From an uncultured Chloroflexota bacterium (GTDB taxonomy: Bacteria; Chloroflexota; Chloroflexia; Thermomicrobiales; UBA6265): a stretch of DNA of 9,548 nucleotides. The first letter of the stretch is position 1. Each line of letters starts with the position of its first letter. The translations under genes and the position numbers were made by a program. The stretch is from positions 1 through 9,548 of the forward strand of contig CALGSZ010000029.1 in NCBI GenBank assembly GCA_937901745.1, given 5' to 3'. The notes under the pieces are model-generated. The model was not told the DNA's origin. It saw only the letters and a program-made list of their open reading frames with translations, and did not search any database. Positions 1 to 6,909 of this stretch are shown piece by piece.

Positions 1-1
1 C

Positions 2-55
2 GACCGCGTGGAGCTCGTGCGCTACGCGATCCGGCGGGGGTTGATCGAGCCGTAG
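2..55 (+). CDS. C-terminal tail of a probable LuxR/NarL-type transcription regulator (partial, 5' end outside window)
   Basis: Reading from base 2, an open frame ends at TAG 53-55 and encodes DRVELVRYAIRRGLIEP. This resembles the end of the LuxR/NarL (GerE-type) helix-turn-helix domain, where the last DNA-binding helix is typically followed by a segment like 'nRvelalyAvrrGlv' and the stop. Only 17 residues are visible, so neither the receiver domain nor the recognition helix can be checked. It is separated from the cas operon by about 530 bases, a strong stem-loop and an independent promoter, so it is probably a neighbouring chromosomal gene and not part of the CRISPR system. The identification rests on a short tail motif and could be a chance resemblance. 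Confidence 0.55.
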   Translation, partial: DRVELVRYAIRRGLIEP

Positions 56-77
56 TCCCCCCAGTTCCGAGAGCGCC

Positions 78-93
78 GCCGACTCGAGTCGGC
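78..93. terminator. 16-bp perfect palindrome, possible hairpin after the upstream gene
   Basis: GCCGACTCGAGTCGGC is a perfect 16-base palindrome 23 bases after the stop codon of the upstream gene. As RNA it would fold into a 6-bp GC-rich stem with a UCGA loop. No T-tract follows, so it is not a classical intrinsic terminator; it may be a weak terminator, a 3'-end stabilising hairpin or a protein-binding dyad. Confidence 0.35.
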
Positions 94-409
94 AGCCGAC
101 GGAAGCCTCCAACGGGGGGAGGTAACGACAATCGCGAAGCAGGTCCTTGGGCGTCGATGCCTGCAAGGTGAGGACAATGCGCGACCCAACCGATCCCGCC
201 GCGCCGCGCAATGCGTCTTCTGGCCGATCGCCTAGATCAGGCCTACCCGACCCAGAGATACATCGCCGACTCGGATAGCTCCGCTCTTGGCGCACCGGGC
301 CTGTCCCGGCGAGACGACCGGGGCGAGTTCGGGGTGAGCGCCCGCGGCCTCCGCCGCCAACCGTTGTCAGGTTGCGGCCCGATGCGGCGACTGAGAGCAG
401 CGAGGTGAT

Positions 410-443
410 GGCGACGCCCAGCCAAAGACGGCTGGGCGTCGCC
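410..443 (+). terminator. Strong 14-bp stem-loop, candidate terminator or insulator upstream of the cas promoter
   Basis: GGCGACGCCCAGCC (410-423) pairs perfectly with GGCTGGGCGTCGCC (430-443) around a six-base AAAGAC loop. The stem is very GC-rich. Only a short AATTT follows (446-450), so the U-tract is poor, as is common for terminator-like hairpins in GC-rich bacteria. It sits about 70 bases before the -35 box of the cas promoter and could shield the operon from upstream transcription. On the minus strand there is also no T-run after the stem. Confidence 0.5.
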
Positions 444-501
444 GGAATTTGGATTCATGAACTGCCGACGCAAGGTCGCTCCTGTTAGAGCCCTGATGAA
501 C

Positions 502-511
502 CGCGATCGCG
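502..511. promoter_or_regulatory. 10-bp palindrome abutting the -35 box, candidate operator
   Basis: CGCGATCGCG is a perfect 10-base palindrome that ends at the base before the TTGACG -35 element. Its position would suit a transcription factor that contacts or blocks RNA polymerase. Such GC-only palindromes are not rare in GC-rich DNA, so the role is inferred from position alone. Confidence 0.25.
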
Positions 512-540
512 TTGACGCGGACCGGCAGCTCAGATATAGT
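512..540 (+). promoter_or_regulatory. Sigma70-type promoter of the cas operon
   Basis: TTGACG at 512-517 matches the TTGACA -35 consensus at five of six positions, and TATAGT at 535-540 matches the TATAAT -10 consensus at five of six. The spacer is exactly 17 bases. Transcription would start near 546-548, giving a leader of roughly 40 bases before csb1. It lies on the correct strand immediately before the first of six coupled genes, and I saw no comparable promoter between those genes, so it probably drives the whole set. Confidence 0.75.
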
Positions 541-572
541 GGCATTTCTGAGAGTGATCTCCTATTAGAGTA

Positions 573-578
573 GAGGAG
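573..578 (+). promoter_or_regulatory. Shine-Dalgarno of csb1
   Basis: GAGGAG lies seven bases before the ATG at 586 and fixes that start. Another ATG at 581 is in a different frame and too close to the site. CTCCT at 559-563 is complementary to AGGAG at 574-578 and could partly mask this site. Confidence 0.7.
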
Positions 579-585
579 TGATGAG

Positions 586-1770
586 ATGGAGCTCGCCGAT
601 CTCCGGTCGCATCTGCACCGCGGTGGCGCCGCCACCCTGAACCACCCGGCCACCTATGCCGTGGCCGAGGGCGCAGTCATCGCCCCAGCCCGTTACGCAG
701 GGTCCCGGGGCTCGCAGTTCGTTCATGAAACACGTTGGGTGGACGGGACCTTCGCGACCACCGTCCTAGTCGACTCGAAACAGTCGCAGTCCAACCGGGC
801 CGAGGAAGGGCTGATCACGTCACGCCGTGAGGGTGGCGCCGCACGACGGATCCCAGTGATCTCGGTCTCCTACTCGCGCCGGACTCTCCTCGATCTAGAG
901 CTCCCACATCGCGCCTTCGACGCACACATCCGCGCCGCAACTCACAACGGGGAATCGGTGGTCGCCCAGTCCTGGTACCGGGAACTCAGGGATGCAACGC
1001 TTGCTGACCTGAGCCCGGTGTTCACCGCCTCGCCCGCGACCATCGCGTTCGGCGGGTGGGATTCCTCGCGGAAAGCAGGCCAGCTCAGACTGCGAGGGCT
1101 GTTCGTCTCCGAACTTTTCGGCGTCACCGCCGATGCCGATGCCGCAACGCCGACCTCCGTGTCCAAGCGCTCAGGCGCCCGCCTCGACCCCCTTGGGCAA
1201 CAGATACGCCTCAGCCCGGACGACTACGAGCGACTGCTGGAGGCGCAGCGCGACCAGCTGAGCGAAAAGACGATCAAGAAGATCGAGGGGGAGATCGCGA
1301 AGGCGCGCAAGAGCAAGAAGGCCGAGATGATCCCGGCGGCCTCGCTCGTGCTCGGTGGCATTCCCCCAGCCACTGATACCCCGTTCGGCGTTTCGGTGCC
1401 TGAGGTGCGTCGTGCGCGCACCTACTCCTTGGCCGGCCTGCGGCGCCTGCGCTTCGGTGGCAGCGCCGAGGATGACGTCGCCGCCAGGACGGCGCTGCTC
1501 GCGATGATGCTCCTCGGCGCGGCATACGCGGACGCGGACCCCGAAATCCGCGCCTACTGCGACGTCTCGACGCCCAGCGGCCAGACGTTCCTGGATGACG
1601 AGGTCGTGGAGCTCGACCTTTCGATCGAGTCCTGCGAACGGTTCCTCGAAGAGGCCATCGACGGGCTCCCCGAGCGGCTGGCGTGGGACGGCCAGGTAAT
1701 CGAGCTGGTCGGCGATCCGGCTCTGGATCGGGGTGCGGTAGACGAAGGCGCCGACGCCGACGACGCGTAG
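586..1770 (+). CDS. csb1: Type I-G CRISPR-associated protein Csb1 (Cas7 backbone subunit)
   Basis: Csb1 (GSU0053 family) is the Cas7 of type I-G systems: it polymerises along the crRNA spacer to form the Cascade backbone. The 394-residue product shows the family signature DSKQSQSNRAEE (residues 63-74), then a GGWDS motif near 156-160 followed by a basic stretch, and later the block GGIPPATDTPFGVSV (257-271) leading into YSLAGLRRLRFGG (280-292); the family typically has a 'GnIpPs...GVT...lSlaALRrLRFp' pattern there. Between these blocks, residues about 208-247 form a charged stretch rich in Glu, Lys and Arg that looks like a helical or coiled-coil insert. The C-terminus is acidic. The start at 586 is supported by GAGGAG seven bases upstream. 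It is the first gene of the operon, and csb2 begins two bases after its stop codon. Confidence 0.92.
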   Translation: MELADLRSHLHRGGAATLNHPATYAVAEGAVIAPARYAGSRGSQFVHETRWVDGTFATTVLVDSKQSQSNRAEEGLITSRREGGAARRIPVISVSYSRRTLLDLELPHRAFDAHIRAATHNGESVVAQSWYRELRDATLADLSPVFTASPATIAFGGWDSSRKAGQLRLRGLFVSELFGVTADADAATPTSVSKRSGARLDPLGQQIRLSPDDYERLLEAQRDQLSEKTIKKIEGEIAKARKSKKAEMIPAASLVLGGIPPATDTPFGVSVPEVRRARTYSLAGLRRLRFGGSAEDDVAARTALLAMMLLGAAYADADPEIRAYCDVSTPSGQTFLDDEVVELDLSIESCERFLEEAIDGLPERLAWDGQVIELVGDPALDRGAVDEGADADDA

Positions 1771-1772
1771 CC

Positions 1773-3272
1773 ATGCCGCGGGCACTGCGGATCACCCTGG
1801 TCTTCCCGGGGGGGATCTACTCGGGCTCGCAACTTGGCGCACCGGAGGACCTCCCCTCCCCCTCTCGGATCTACGAGGCGTTCGTGGCTGCGGCAGCCGG
1901 AGGCCCATACGCCAACCGCGAGGAGCGGGTACTGGTCGCCGACGAGCCCGACCGGGAGGCGGTGCGCTGGCTCGAGGAGACCGAGCCGATCGGAATCGTG
2001 CCGCCGCCCTTGCGCGCCAACTCCTACTCAGCGCGTAGATACCGGTGGCAGGCTTCGCCGGTAGATCCCGCGGACACCAGCTTCGAGCCGCGGGTCGCGC
2101 TCGGAGGACCGATCGAGATCCTGTGGCCCGAGCCGCCCGAAGATGTGCTCCGCTCGCTTCGTCGCCTCGCGCCTGAGGTCACGCACATCGGCCGCGCCGA
2201 GTGCAACGTGATCGTGAGTGTGGATTCCGTGGAGCTGGACGACCACGAGCCCACCCTCCTACGCCTCGCGGCGGGCGGCCGAGGACCGGGCCTGGTCATG
2301 CGCATTCCCACATCGGGTCGGTTCGCCGCGCTCGAGCGCGCTTACGCCGAGGCCACCAAGCCTGGGCCGCATGGGACCGGCTCACTAGGCAAACAGGCCC
2401 AAGACCACATCGTCACAGGAGACAACCACGAGTCCACGCGGCTGGTGCGATTCACCGCGGATGCATACGAGTCCTGGCCCTACGACGAGGTCATCGAGCT
2501 GGAGATCGAGGGCGAGCCTCCTGCCGCGCTGGGAGCGCCGGAGAATCGCGTTCAGGCGGCTGTGGGCGTGCATCGGGCGCTAGTCCGAGCAATTGGCGAG
2601 AACGTGCCGCAGTTCGTCACGGGCCGCGATGGCGACGGCCCGTTGCGCGGGCCGGGGCATCTCGCGATCCAGTTCACTCGCCCCCCCGGAGCGGATCAAC
2701 TTCGGGTTGCGCTCGCGGTGCCACGCCACGTCCCAGACGCGGATCGGCTGCAGCTGCTCGATGCGCTCGAGCAACGCCTCCGGGTTGGCTTCCGCGACAC
2801 GGGTGGGATCCCGCATCGCTTCATGGCCACGCGTCTGCGGCATGTCTCTGCGCAGCCCTACTGGCCCGCTGGTAATGGCATCCTCACGTCAGAGGTGCCG
2901 GTGTGCCTGGAGGCCACCGGCGGCCCGCGCAGCGGCGGCTGGACACTGGACGACTCGCTGGCCTGCTCCGTCGGCTACGCCCTCCGTGGAGTCCTCGAGG
3001 AGCAGGGGATTCAGTGGGGCACCGGCTGGTCCTTCCGCCAGGAGCTCGCTCAGCGCCTGCGCGAGGAGTACGGCGTCGTCGTCCGCGCCCGCCGGGTGCG
3101 GCGCCTGGCGAGCCACTTCGCGCACAAGGTGAGCCCAGGGACGCTCTTGGTCGCCGTGCACGCGTTCGTAAGCCTTGGCGAACTCGATTCAAGCGGCACC
3201 GGGTTCCTGGCCCTGGGTCGCGCTAGGCACCTTGGAGGTGGCCTACTGAGACCGTTGGGAGGCGACTCGTGA
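1773..3272 (+). CDS. csb2: Type I-G CRISPR-associated protein Csb2 (Cas5-Cas6 fusion)
   Basis: Csb2 (GSU0054 family) combines a Cas5-like part, which caps the crRNA 5' handle, with a C-terminal Cas6-like RNase that processes the array transcript. I start it at ATG 1773 (499 residues): the N-terminus MPRALRITLVFPGGIYSG then begins with a ferredoxin-like beta strand, whereas an in-frame ATG at 1683 would add 30 Gly/Arg-rich residues lying wholly over csb1. The family-like segment TGRDGDGPLRGPGHLAI (283-299) is present, with His296. The C-terminus carries ALGRARHLGGGLLRP (480-494), resembling the glycine-rich RNA-binding loop of Cas6 proteins. Candidate catalytic histidines (296, 348, 356, 448, 451, 486) cannot be told apart by eye. 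No good Shine-Dalgarno precedes it, so translation is probably coupled to csb1. Its TGA overlaps the GTG start of cas3. Confidence 0.9.
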   Translation: MPRALRITLVFPGGIYSGSQLGAPEDLPSPSRIYEAFVAAAAGGPYANREERVLVADEPDREAVRWLEETEPIGIVPPPLRANSYSARRYRWQASPVDPADTSFEPRVALGGPIEILWPEPPEDVLRSLRRLAPEVTHIGRAECNVIVSVDSVELDDHEPTLLRLAAGGRGPGLVMRIPTSGRFAALERAYAEATKPGPHGTGSLGKQAQDHIVTGDNHESTRLVRFTADAYESWPYDEVIELEIEGEPPAALGAPENRVQAAVGVHRALVRAIGENVPQFVTGRDGDGPLRGPGHLAIQFTRPPGADQLRVALAVPRHVPDADRLQLLDALEQRLRVGFRDTGGIPHRFMATRLRHVSAQPYWPAGNGILTSEVPVCLEATGGPRSGGWTLDDSLACSVGYALRGVLEEQGIQWGTGWSFRQELAQRLREEYGVVVRARRVRRLASHFAHKVSPGTLLVAVHAFVSLGELDSSGTGFLALGRARHLGGGLLRPLGGDS

Positions 3273-5950
3273 CCACCGATCTGACTCAGCGCTTCGTCGC
3301 CTTCTTCGAGGCCGTGAACGAGGGGGACTCCCCTTATCCGTGGCAGATAGGCCTCATGGAGGAGATAGCGCGCACCGGCCGCTGGCCGGAGGAGATCACC
3401 GCACCCACCGGGGCCGGGAAGTCGTCGGTCGTCGACATCCATGCCTTCCTCGTCGCCGAGCGGGCCCGCCAACTCGCGTCTGGCCAAGAGCCAACCATCG
3501 CGCGCCCGCCCCGCAGGCTCGTCCTCGTCGCCCCGCGACGAGTGTTGGTCGACGATCAGTATGAGCGCGCGACCAAGCTTGCCGCGGCCCTTTCCGACAA
3601 GGACATCGACGGCATAGTGGGCGAGACTGCGCACGCGTTGCGCGGCCTCGTGACGAGCGCCGAGGAGCGACTCGAATCGGAAACCCCCTTGGGCGTGGCC
3701 AAGCTGCGCGGTGGCATCGCGCTCGATCTTTCCTGGCGGATAGATCCGGCCCGATGCCAGATCATCTGCGCCACGCCGCAGATGTGGGGATCGAGGCTCC
3801 TGCTGCGCGGGTACCGCGGCTCGAGACGTGCACGCGCGCTCGAGACGGGCCTGCTCACCAACGACGTCGCGGTGATCATCGACGAAGCGCACCTCCACCG
3901 CAGGCTCGTGGACACCGCGCGGCGGATCGCGTCCTGGCAGCCCGACGAGATGGGGCTGCAGGTGACCGCGATGAGCGCGACGATCGGCGGCGGGAGGACC
4001 CTCGGTCCCGAGGACTACGCCGACCCGTCGCTGGCGCGGCGCGTCGATGCGGTCAAGCGCGTCAAGCGGATCCCGGTCGAGGCCTGGAGCGACGGAAAAG
4101 TCACGAGCGCCTTGGCCGAGGAGGCGCTGGCCCTGCGGCAGGGAATGCAGCAGCAGGGAACAGTGGGGGTGTTCGCCAACACGGTCGGAAGGGCGCTCGC
4201 GGTCGCCGAGAAGCTCCAAGCGACGGGCGGCGCGGTGGTCGTGGTATGCGGCCAGATGCGGCCCGCCGACATAGAGCGCATCAGGTTCCGGTATGAGGGG
4301 CTGCTGGATGCGCGCGGCAACCCGGAGGTCGATTACCTCGTCTCCACGCAGTCGCTGGAGGTGGGCGCTGATCTCGACCTGCCCGCGATGGTTACTGAGC
4401 TCGCGCCCCCGTCCGCCCTGGCCCAGCGCGCCGGCCGGCTCAACCGCAGCGGGTCCCAGGCGGACTCGACGTTCGTCGTCGTAGAACCTGCACCCTCGGA
4501 ACTCGATCCCGAGTCCAAGCAACCCGGGAAGTTCGCCCCTTACTCGGCGCGTGAGCTTTTCGCGGGCTCCTCCTGGCTCGATTCCCTCGGGGGCTCGATC
4601 TCGCCGCGGCGAGTGATGGAGTCCGAGATGCCACGGCCCGAGCCGGCTGCCGTACCCACCCTCGCCCAAACTGATCTCGAGATCCTGGCGATCACAGGCT
4701 CGAACCAAAGCGCCGACATCGACGTCGATCTTTACGTCGAGGAACCCCGGGATGATCCCGACCGCCAGGTGTTCGTCTGCGCTCGCGAGCACCTTCACCT
4801 CGGTGACGCTTCCCTGGCGGCACTGAAGGCGTCGCCTCCGACCGCACGAGAACTCGCGCCTTTCCGCCTCGGAAAGGCGTTGAAGGAGCTGCTGAAAGCG
4901 GCCGGCGATGGCCCGGTCGCGATTCTGCGCACGGAGAAGGGCGAGCTGAATGCGTTCTGGTTGCCGGGGAACGGTGAGAGCGCCGTGAACAACGACCTTC
5001 GCGATGGTGATGTCGTTGTGATCCCCGCTGGTCTGAAGGTGATGACTGCGGGCGTGATTCATCCTCCAGGCAGCAGCAAGCCCACCCCACGAGATCCGAT
5101 CGACGACGTCTCCGGGGAGCCAGACGAGGACGGCGCACGGACATTCGTCCTCGTTCTCCCCGGGAAGGGGATTGCCGCGAGCCTGACAGAGGACGCGAGG
5201 CTCGCGACGCGGAGTTCCCGCGAGGCGTTGCGCAGCACTCTCGCCGAGCTTGGCCACAAGGAGGCGAGCCAAGTCCTGCGGCGCCCTCTGCGAGATGTCG
5301 ATGTCGTCTGGCTAGAGCCGGAGCCCGACTCCGACTTGGACGCCCACGGACTGCTGGTGATCCGGGAGATGGGTGCGGGAAGGCTTCCGACAACGGCACC
5401 AGAGAACCTCGTCACGATCGCTGACCATCAGCGCAGCGTGGAGGAGCGACTCGAGGCGATCTACGAGGCGCTCGATCCGCGCGACCTCGGCGTCGAGCGG
5501 GACCAGCTCCTGCTGGCAGCCCGCCATCACGATGCCGGAAAGGCACACCCGCTCTTCCAGGCGCGAATGGGCGCTGACGAAGGCGACGAGCCGCTGGCGA
5601 AGCCCAAGCCTGGCCACTCACCAGACCGCGGAGACGGCTGGCGGCACGAGCAACTCAGCGCCGCGTTCGCCGCTGACGCCAGTGGCTTCGACCCCGTCGT
5701 GACAACGCTCACCGCCGCCCACCATGGTCATGGCCAACCCTTGTTCGATCGTGATGCTGGGGCGCTCCTCGGCAACTGGGACGCGTGTCCGCCCAACGTC
5801 CGAACCGCTGCGGAGCGGCTCTTCGGGCCCGCAGGCGAGTACGAGGAGATGCGCGAGCGCCTCCTCCGGCGCCTCGGCGTCCACCGGCTCGCGTACCTCG
5901 AGGCGCTGCTTCGCTGCGCAGACATGCAGGTATCGAGGGAGGGAGGATGA
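3269..5950 (+). CDS. cas3: Type I-G Cas3 helicase-nuclease, HD domain at C-terminus
   Basis: Cas3 is recruited by target-bound Cascade to unwind and degrade the invading DNA. This 893-residue protein has the superfamily 2 helicase motifs in order: Walker A APTGAGKS (45-52), DEAH (205-208), SAT (236-238), STQSLEVGADLD (359-370) and QRAGRLNR (386-393). The HD nuclease is at the C-terminus, not the N-terminus: HHDAGK (753-758), RHE with His793, AAHHGHG (816-822) and Asp885 near the end. Helicase-then-HD order is the known arrangement for subtype I-G and separates it from most other Cas3 proteins. About 325 residues between the two domains (400-725) have no motif I can name. The GTG start overlaps the csb2 stop in a GTGA, and GGGAGG lies six bases upstream. 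A 740-codon open frame on the other strand is a composition shadow. Confidence 0.95.
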   Translation: MTTDLTQRFVAFFEAVNEGDSPYPWQIGLMEEIARTGRWPEEITAPTGAGKSSVVDIHAFLVAERARQLASGQEPTIARPPRRLVLVAPRRVLVDDQYERATKLAAALSDKDIDGIVGETAHALRGLVTSAEERLESETPLGVAKLRGGIALDLSWRIDPARCQIICATPQMWGSRLLLRGYRGSRRARALETGLLTNDVAVIIDEAHLHRRLVDTARRIASWQPDEMGLQVTAMSATIGGGRTLGPEDYADPSLARRVDAVKRVKRIPVEAWSDGKVTSALAEEALALRQGMQQQGTVGVFANTVGRALAVAEKLQATGGAVVVVCGQMRPADIERIRFRYEGLLDARGNPEVDYLVSTQSLEVGADLDLPAMVTELAPPSALAQRAGRLNRSGSQADSTFVVVEPAPSELDPESKQPGKFAPYSARELFAGSSWLDSLGGSISPRRVMESEMPRPEPAAVPTLAQTDLEILAITGSNQSADIDVDLYVEEPRDDPDRQVFVCAREHLHLGDASLAALKASPPTARELAPFRLGKALKELLKAAGDGPVAILRTEKGELNAFWLPGNGESAVNNDLRDGDVVVIPAGLKVMTAGVIHPPGSSKPTPRDPIDDVSGEPDEDGARTFVLVLPGKGIAASLTEDARLATRSSREALRSTLAELGHKEASQVLRRPLRDVDVVWLEPEPDSDLDAHGLLVIREMGAGRLPTTAPENLVTIADHQRSVEERLEAIYEALDPRDLGVERDQLLLAARHHDAGKAHPLFQARMGADEGDEPLAKPKPGHSPDRGDGWRHEQLSAAFAADASGFDPVVTTLTAAHHGHGQPLFDRDAGALLGNWDACPPNVRTAAERLFGPAGEYEEMRERLLRRLGVHRLAYLEALLRCADMQVSREGG

Positions 5951-6909
5951 GGACGGAGGTCACGTTGCCTTACAGCGGCGAGCTTCTCGTCTCGCATCTC
6001 GCTGCGTACGGGCTGGCATCGGTCCTGTACGACGCCGGTATCCGAGTCACGGTCTCTCATGGCGATTCCCTTACGTTCGAGCCACAGGTCGGCTTCGACC
6101 TCGATGCCGCGGGCGCAGCCGAGGTCATCCGCCAATCGGCCGTGGAAGCTGAGGCCGCCGTCGAGGCTGACCTCGTGCCAGGCAAGAGCGGAAACGCCAG
6201 ACGCTCCCTGATCTGGGCGCGGGCCTCCCGAGATGACGAGGAAGCAGCGGACGTTCTGCGACGCCGCGACGATCTCCTGCTGAATGCTGAGGCAGAGTCT
6301 CGTCGCACCGTAGGCAGGATCCTCGCCGGCATCGGCGCCACCGCGGCGTGGGGCGGCGACCAAGTAAAGCCCCAGTGGGGCGCAACAGCCCTCGATGGTG
6401 TGCTTGGCAACCACACCTCCGACTTCGTCCGAGGGGTACTGCGCCCGGCGCGCCGTGCGGCCGCAGAGGTCGACGCCTCAACGCTCGAGCGGCTCTGGGC
6501 CGGCGAAACCGGCGATCAGCATGACAAGACCGGCTGGGCGCCCCCGGGCACACAGGTTGACCTGGTTCACCAATGGCTCGCTGCCATCGGCCTGGGTCTC
6601 CTACCGGTCGCTCATCGCCTCTGGAAACGGTCGAGCACCCCCGCCGTCTGGCCAGGCGGCGACGGCGTGACCCTTCCGCTCCTCGAGCCGGTCACCCTGC
6701 CCCGCGTCTCCGCGCTCTTGAAGCTGGCCTCGCTGCCGGCAATCCGCGAGCCGGAGCCAACTACCGCCACCGCCCGTGCCAGAGGGGAACTGCGCTCCCT
6801 GGGCATCAACGAGGTCGTTCTCTTTCGGTGTCGCCGGACTGGGTCGAAGAGCAGCGTTGCCTTCGTCTTTGAGCGCGGCGTGAGGGCGGACCTGCGTGAG
6901 CGAGCCTGA
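5947..6909 (+). CDS. Csb3/Cas8-like protein of type I-G (candidate large subunit)
   Basis: The 320-residue product has no catalytic motif that I can see. It begins MRTEVTLPYSGELLVSHLAAYGLASVLYDAG, shown here as MRTEVTLPYSGELLVSHL followed by AAYGLASVLYDAG, a pattern like the start of Cas8-type subunits. Residues 207-223, VHQWLAAIGLGLLPVAH, recall the 'lA..GL.lFpv' segment of Csb3-type proteins. In Geobacter, as I remember it, csb3 (GSU0052) directly follows cas3 (GSU0051), the same adjacency as here. I therefore call it the candidate Cas8 (Csb3-type) subunit, which would recognise the PAM. It is much shorter than the alternative I-G large subunit Csx17, about 700 residues. An unrelated Cas3-partner protein is possible. 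The start is ATG in an ATGA overlap with the cas3 stop, preceded by a purine-rich Shine-Dalgarno run at 5935-5946. After Met1 there is no other Met codon. It overlaps cas4-cas1 by 14 bases. Confidence 0.62.
   Translation: MRTEVTLPYSGELLVSHLAAYGLASVLYDAGIRVTVSHGDSLTFEPQVGFDLDAAGAAEVIRQSAVEAEAAVEADLVPGKSGNARRSLIWARASRDDEEAADVLRRRDDLLLNAEAESRRTVGRILAGIGATAAWGGDQVKPQWGATALDGVLGNHTSDFVRGVLRPARRAAAEVDASTLERLWAGETGDQHDKTGWAPPGTQVDLVHQWLAAIGLGLLPVAHRLWKRSSTPAVWPGGDGVTLPLLEPVTLPRVSALLKLASLPAIREPEPTTATARARGELRSLGINEVVLFRCRRTGSKSSVAFVFERGVRADLRERA

Larger units (their letters stand above)
56..585. other. Intergenic region without a convincing gene
   Basis: About 530 bases between the regulator tail and csb1. 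Short open frames exist on both strands (for example 211-408 on + and 243-653 on -), but they are low-complexity, Arg/Ser/Pro-rich, have no recognisable motif, and the minus-strand one runs into csb1. I see no tRNA and no array-like repeat. A purine-rich Shine-Dalgarno-like stretch at 115-123 is not followed by a usable start codon. What the region does hold is listed separately: a palindrome at 78-93, a stem-loop at 410-443, a palindrome at 502-511, and the cas promoter at 512-540. Confidence 0.6.

Noticed and set aside
38..51. Partial repeat-like sequence: 12 of 14 bases match the last 14 bases of the CRISPR repeat
   Set aside because: I considered a degenerate repeat or CreR-like element, but the hairpin half is absent, there is no second copy or pseudo-spacer, and the bases are explained as codons of the regulator tail.
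177..278. Short + strand frame starting at ATG 177 after a GTGAGG
   Set aside because: Only about 33 residues, Pro/Arg/Ser-rich with no recognisable feature; the ribosome-site match is weak.
243..653. 136-codon minus-strand open frame in the upstream intergenic region
   Set aside because: It crosses the cas promoter and the csb1 start, is low-complexity, and has no motif.
1683..1772. Upstream in-frame start that would lengthen Csb2 by 30 residues
   Set aside because: The extra residues lie entirely over csb1, are Gly/Arg repeats, and the ATG at 1773 gives the proper Cas5-like N-terminus.
1171..1785. 204-codon minus-strand open frame over csb1
   Set aside because: Same composition effect; it lies opposite a clear Csb1 gene and shows no motif or ribosome site of note.
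3050..5272. 740-codon open frame on the minus strand across csb2 and cas3
   Set aside because: It is antisense to well-supported Cas3 motifs, is Arg/Gly/Leu-rich with no recognisable domain, and such frames arise from G/C-biased third positions.
5728..6414. 228-codon minus-strand open frame over the cas3 end and the Cas8-like gene
   Set aside because: It contradicts the coupled + strand genes and has no family resemblance.
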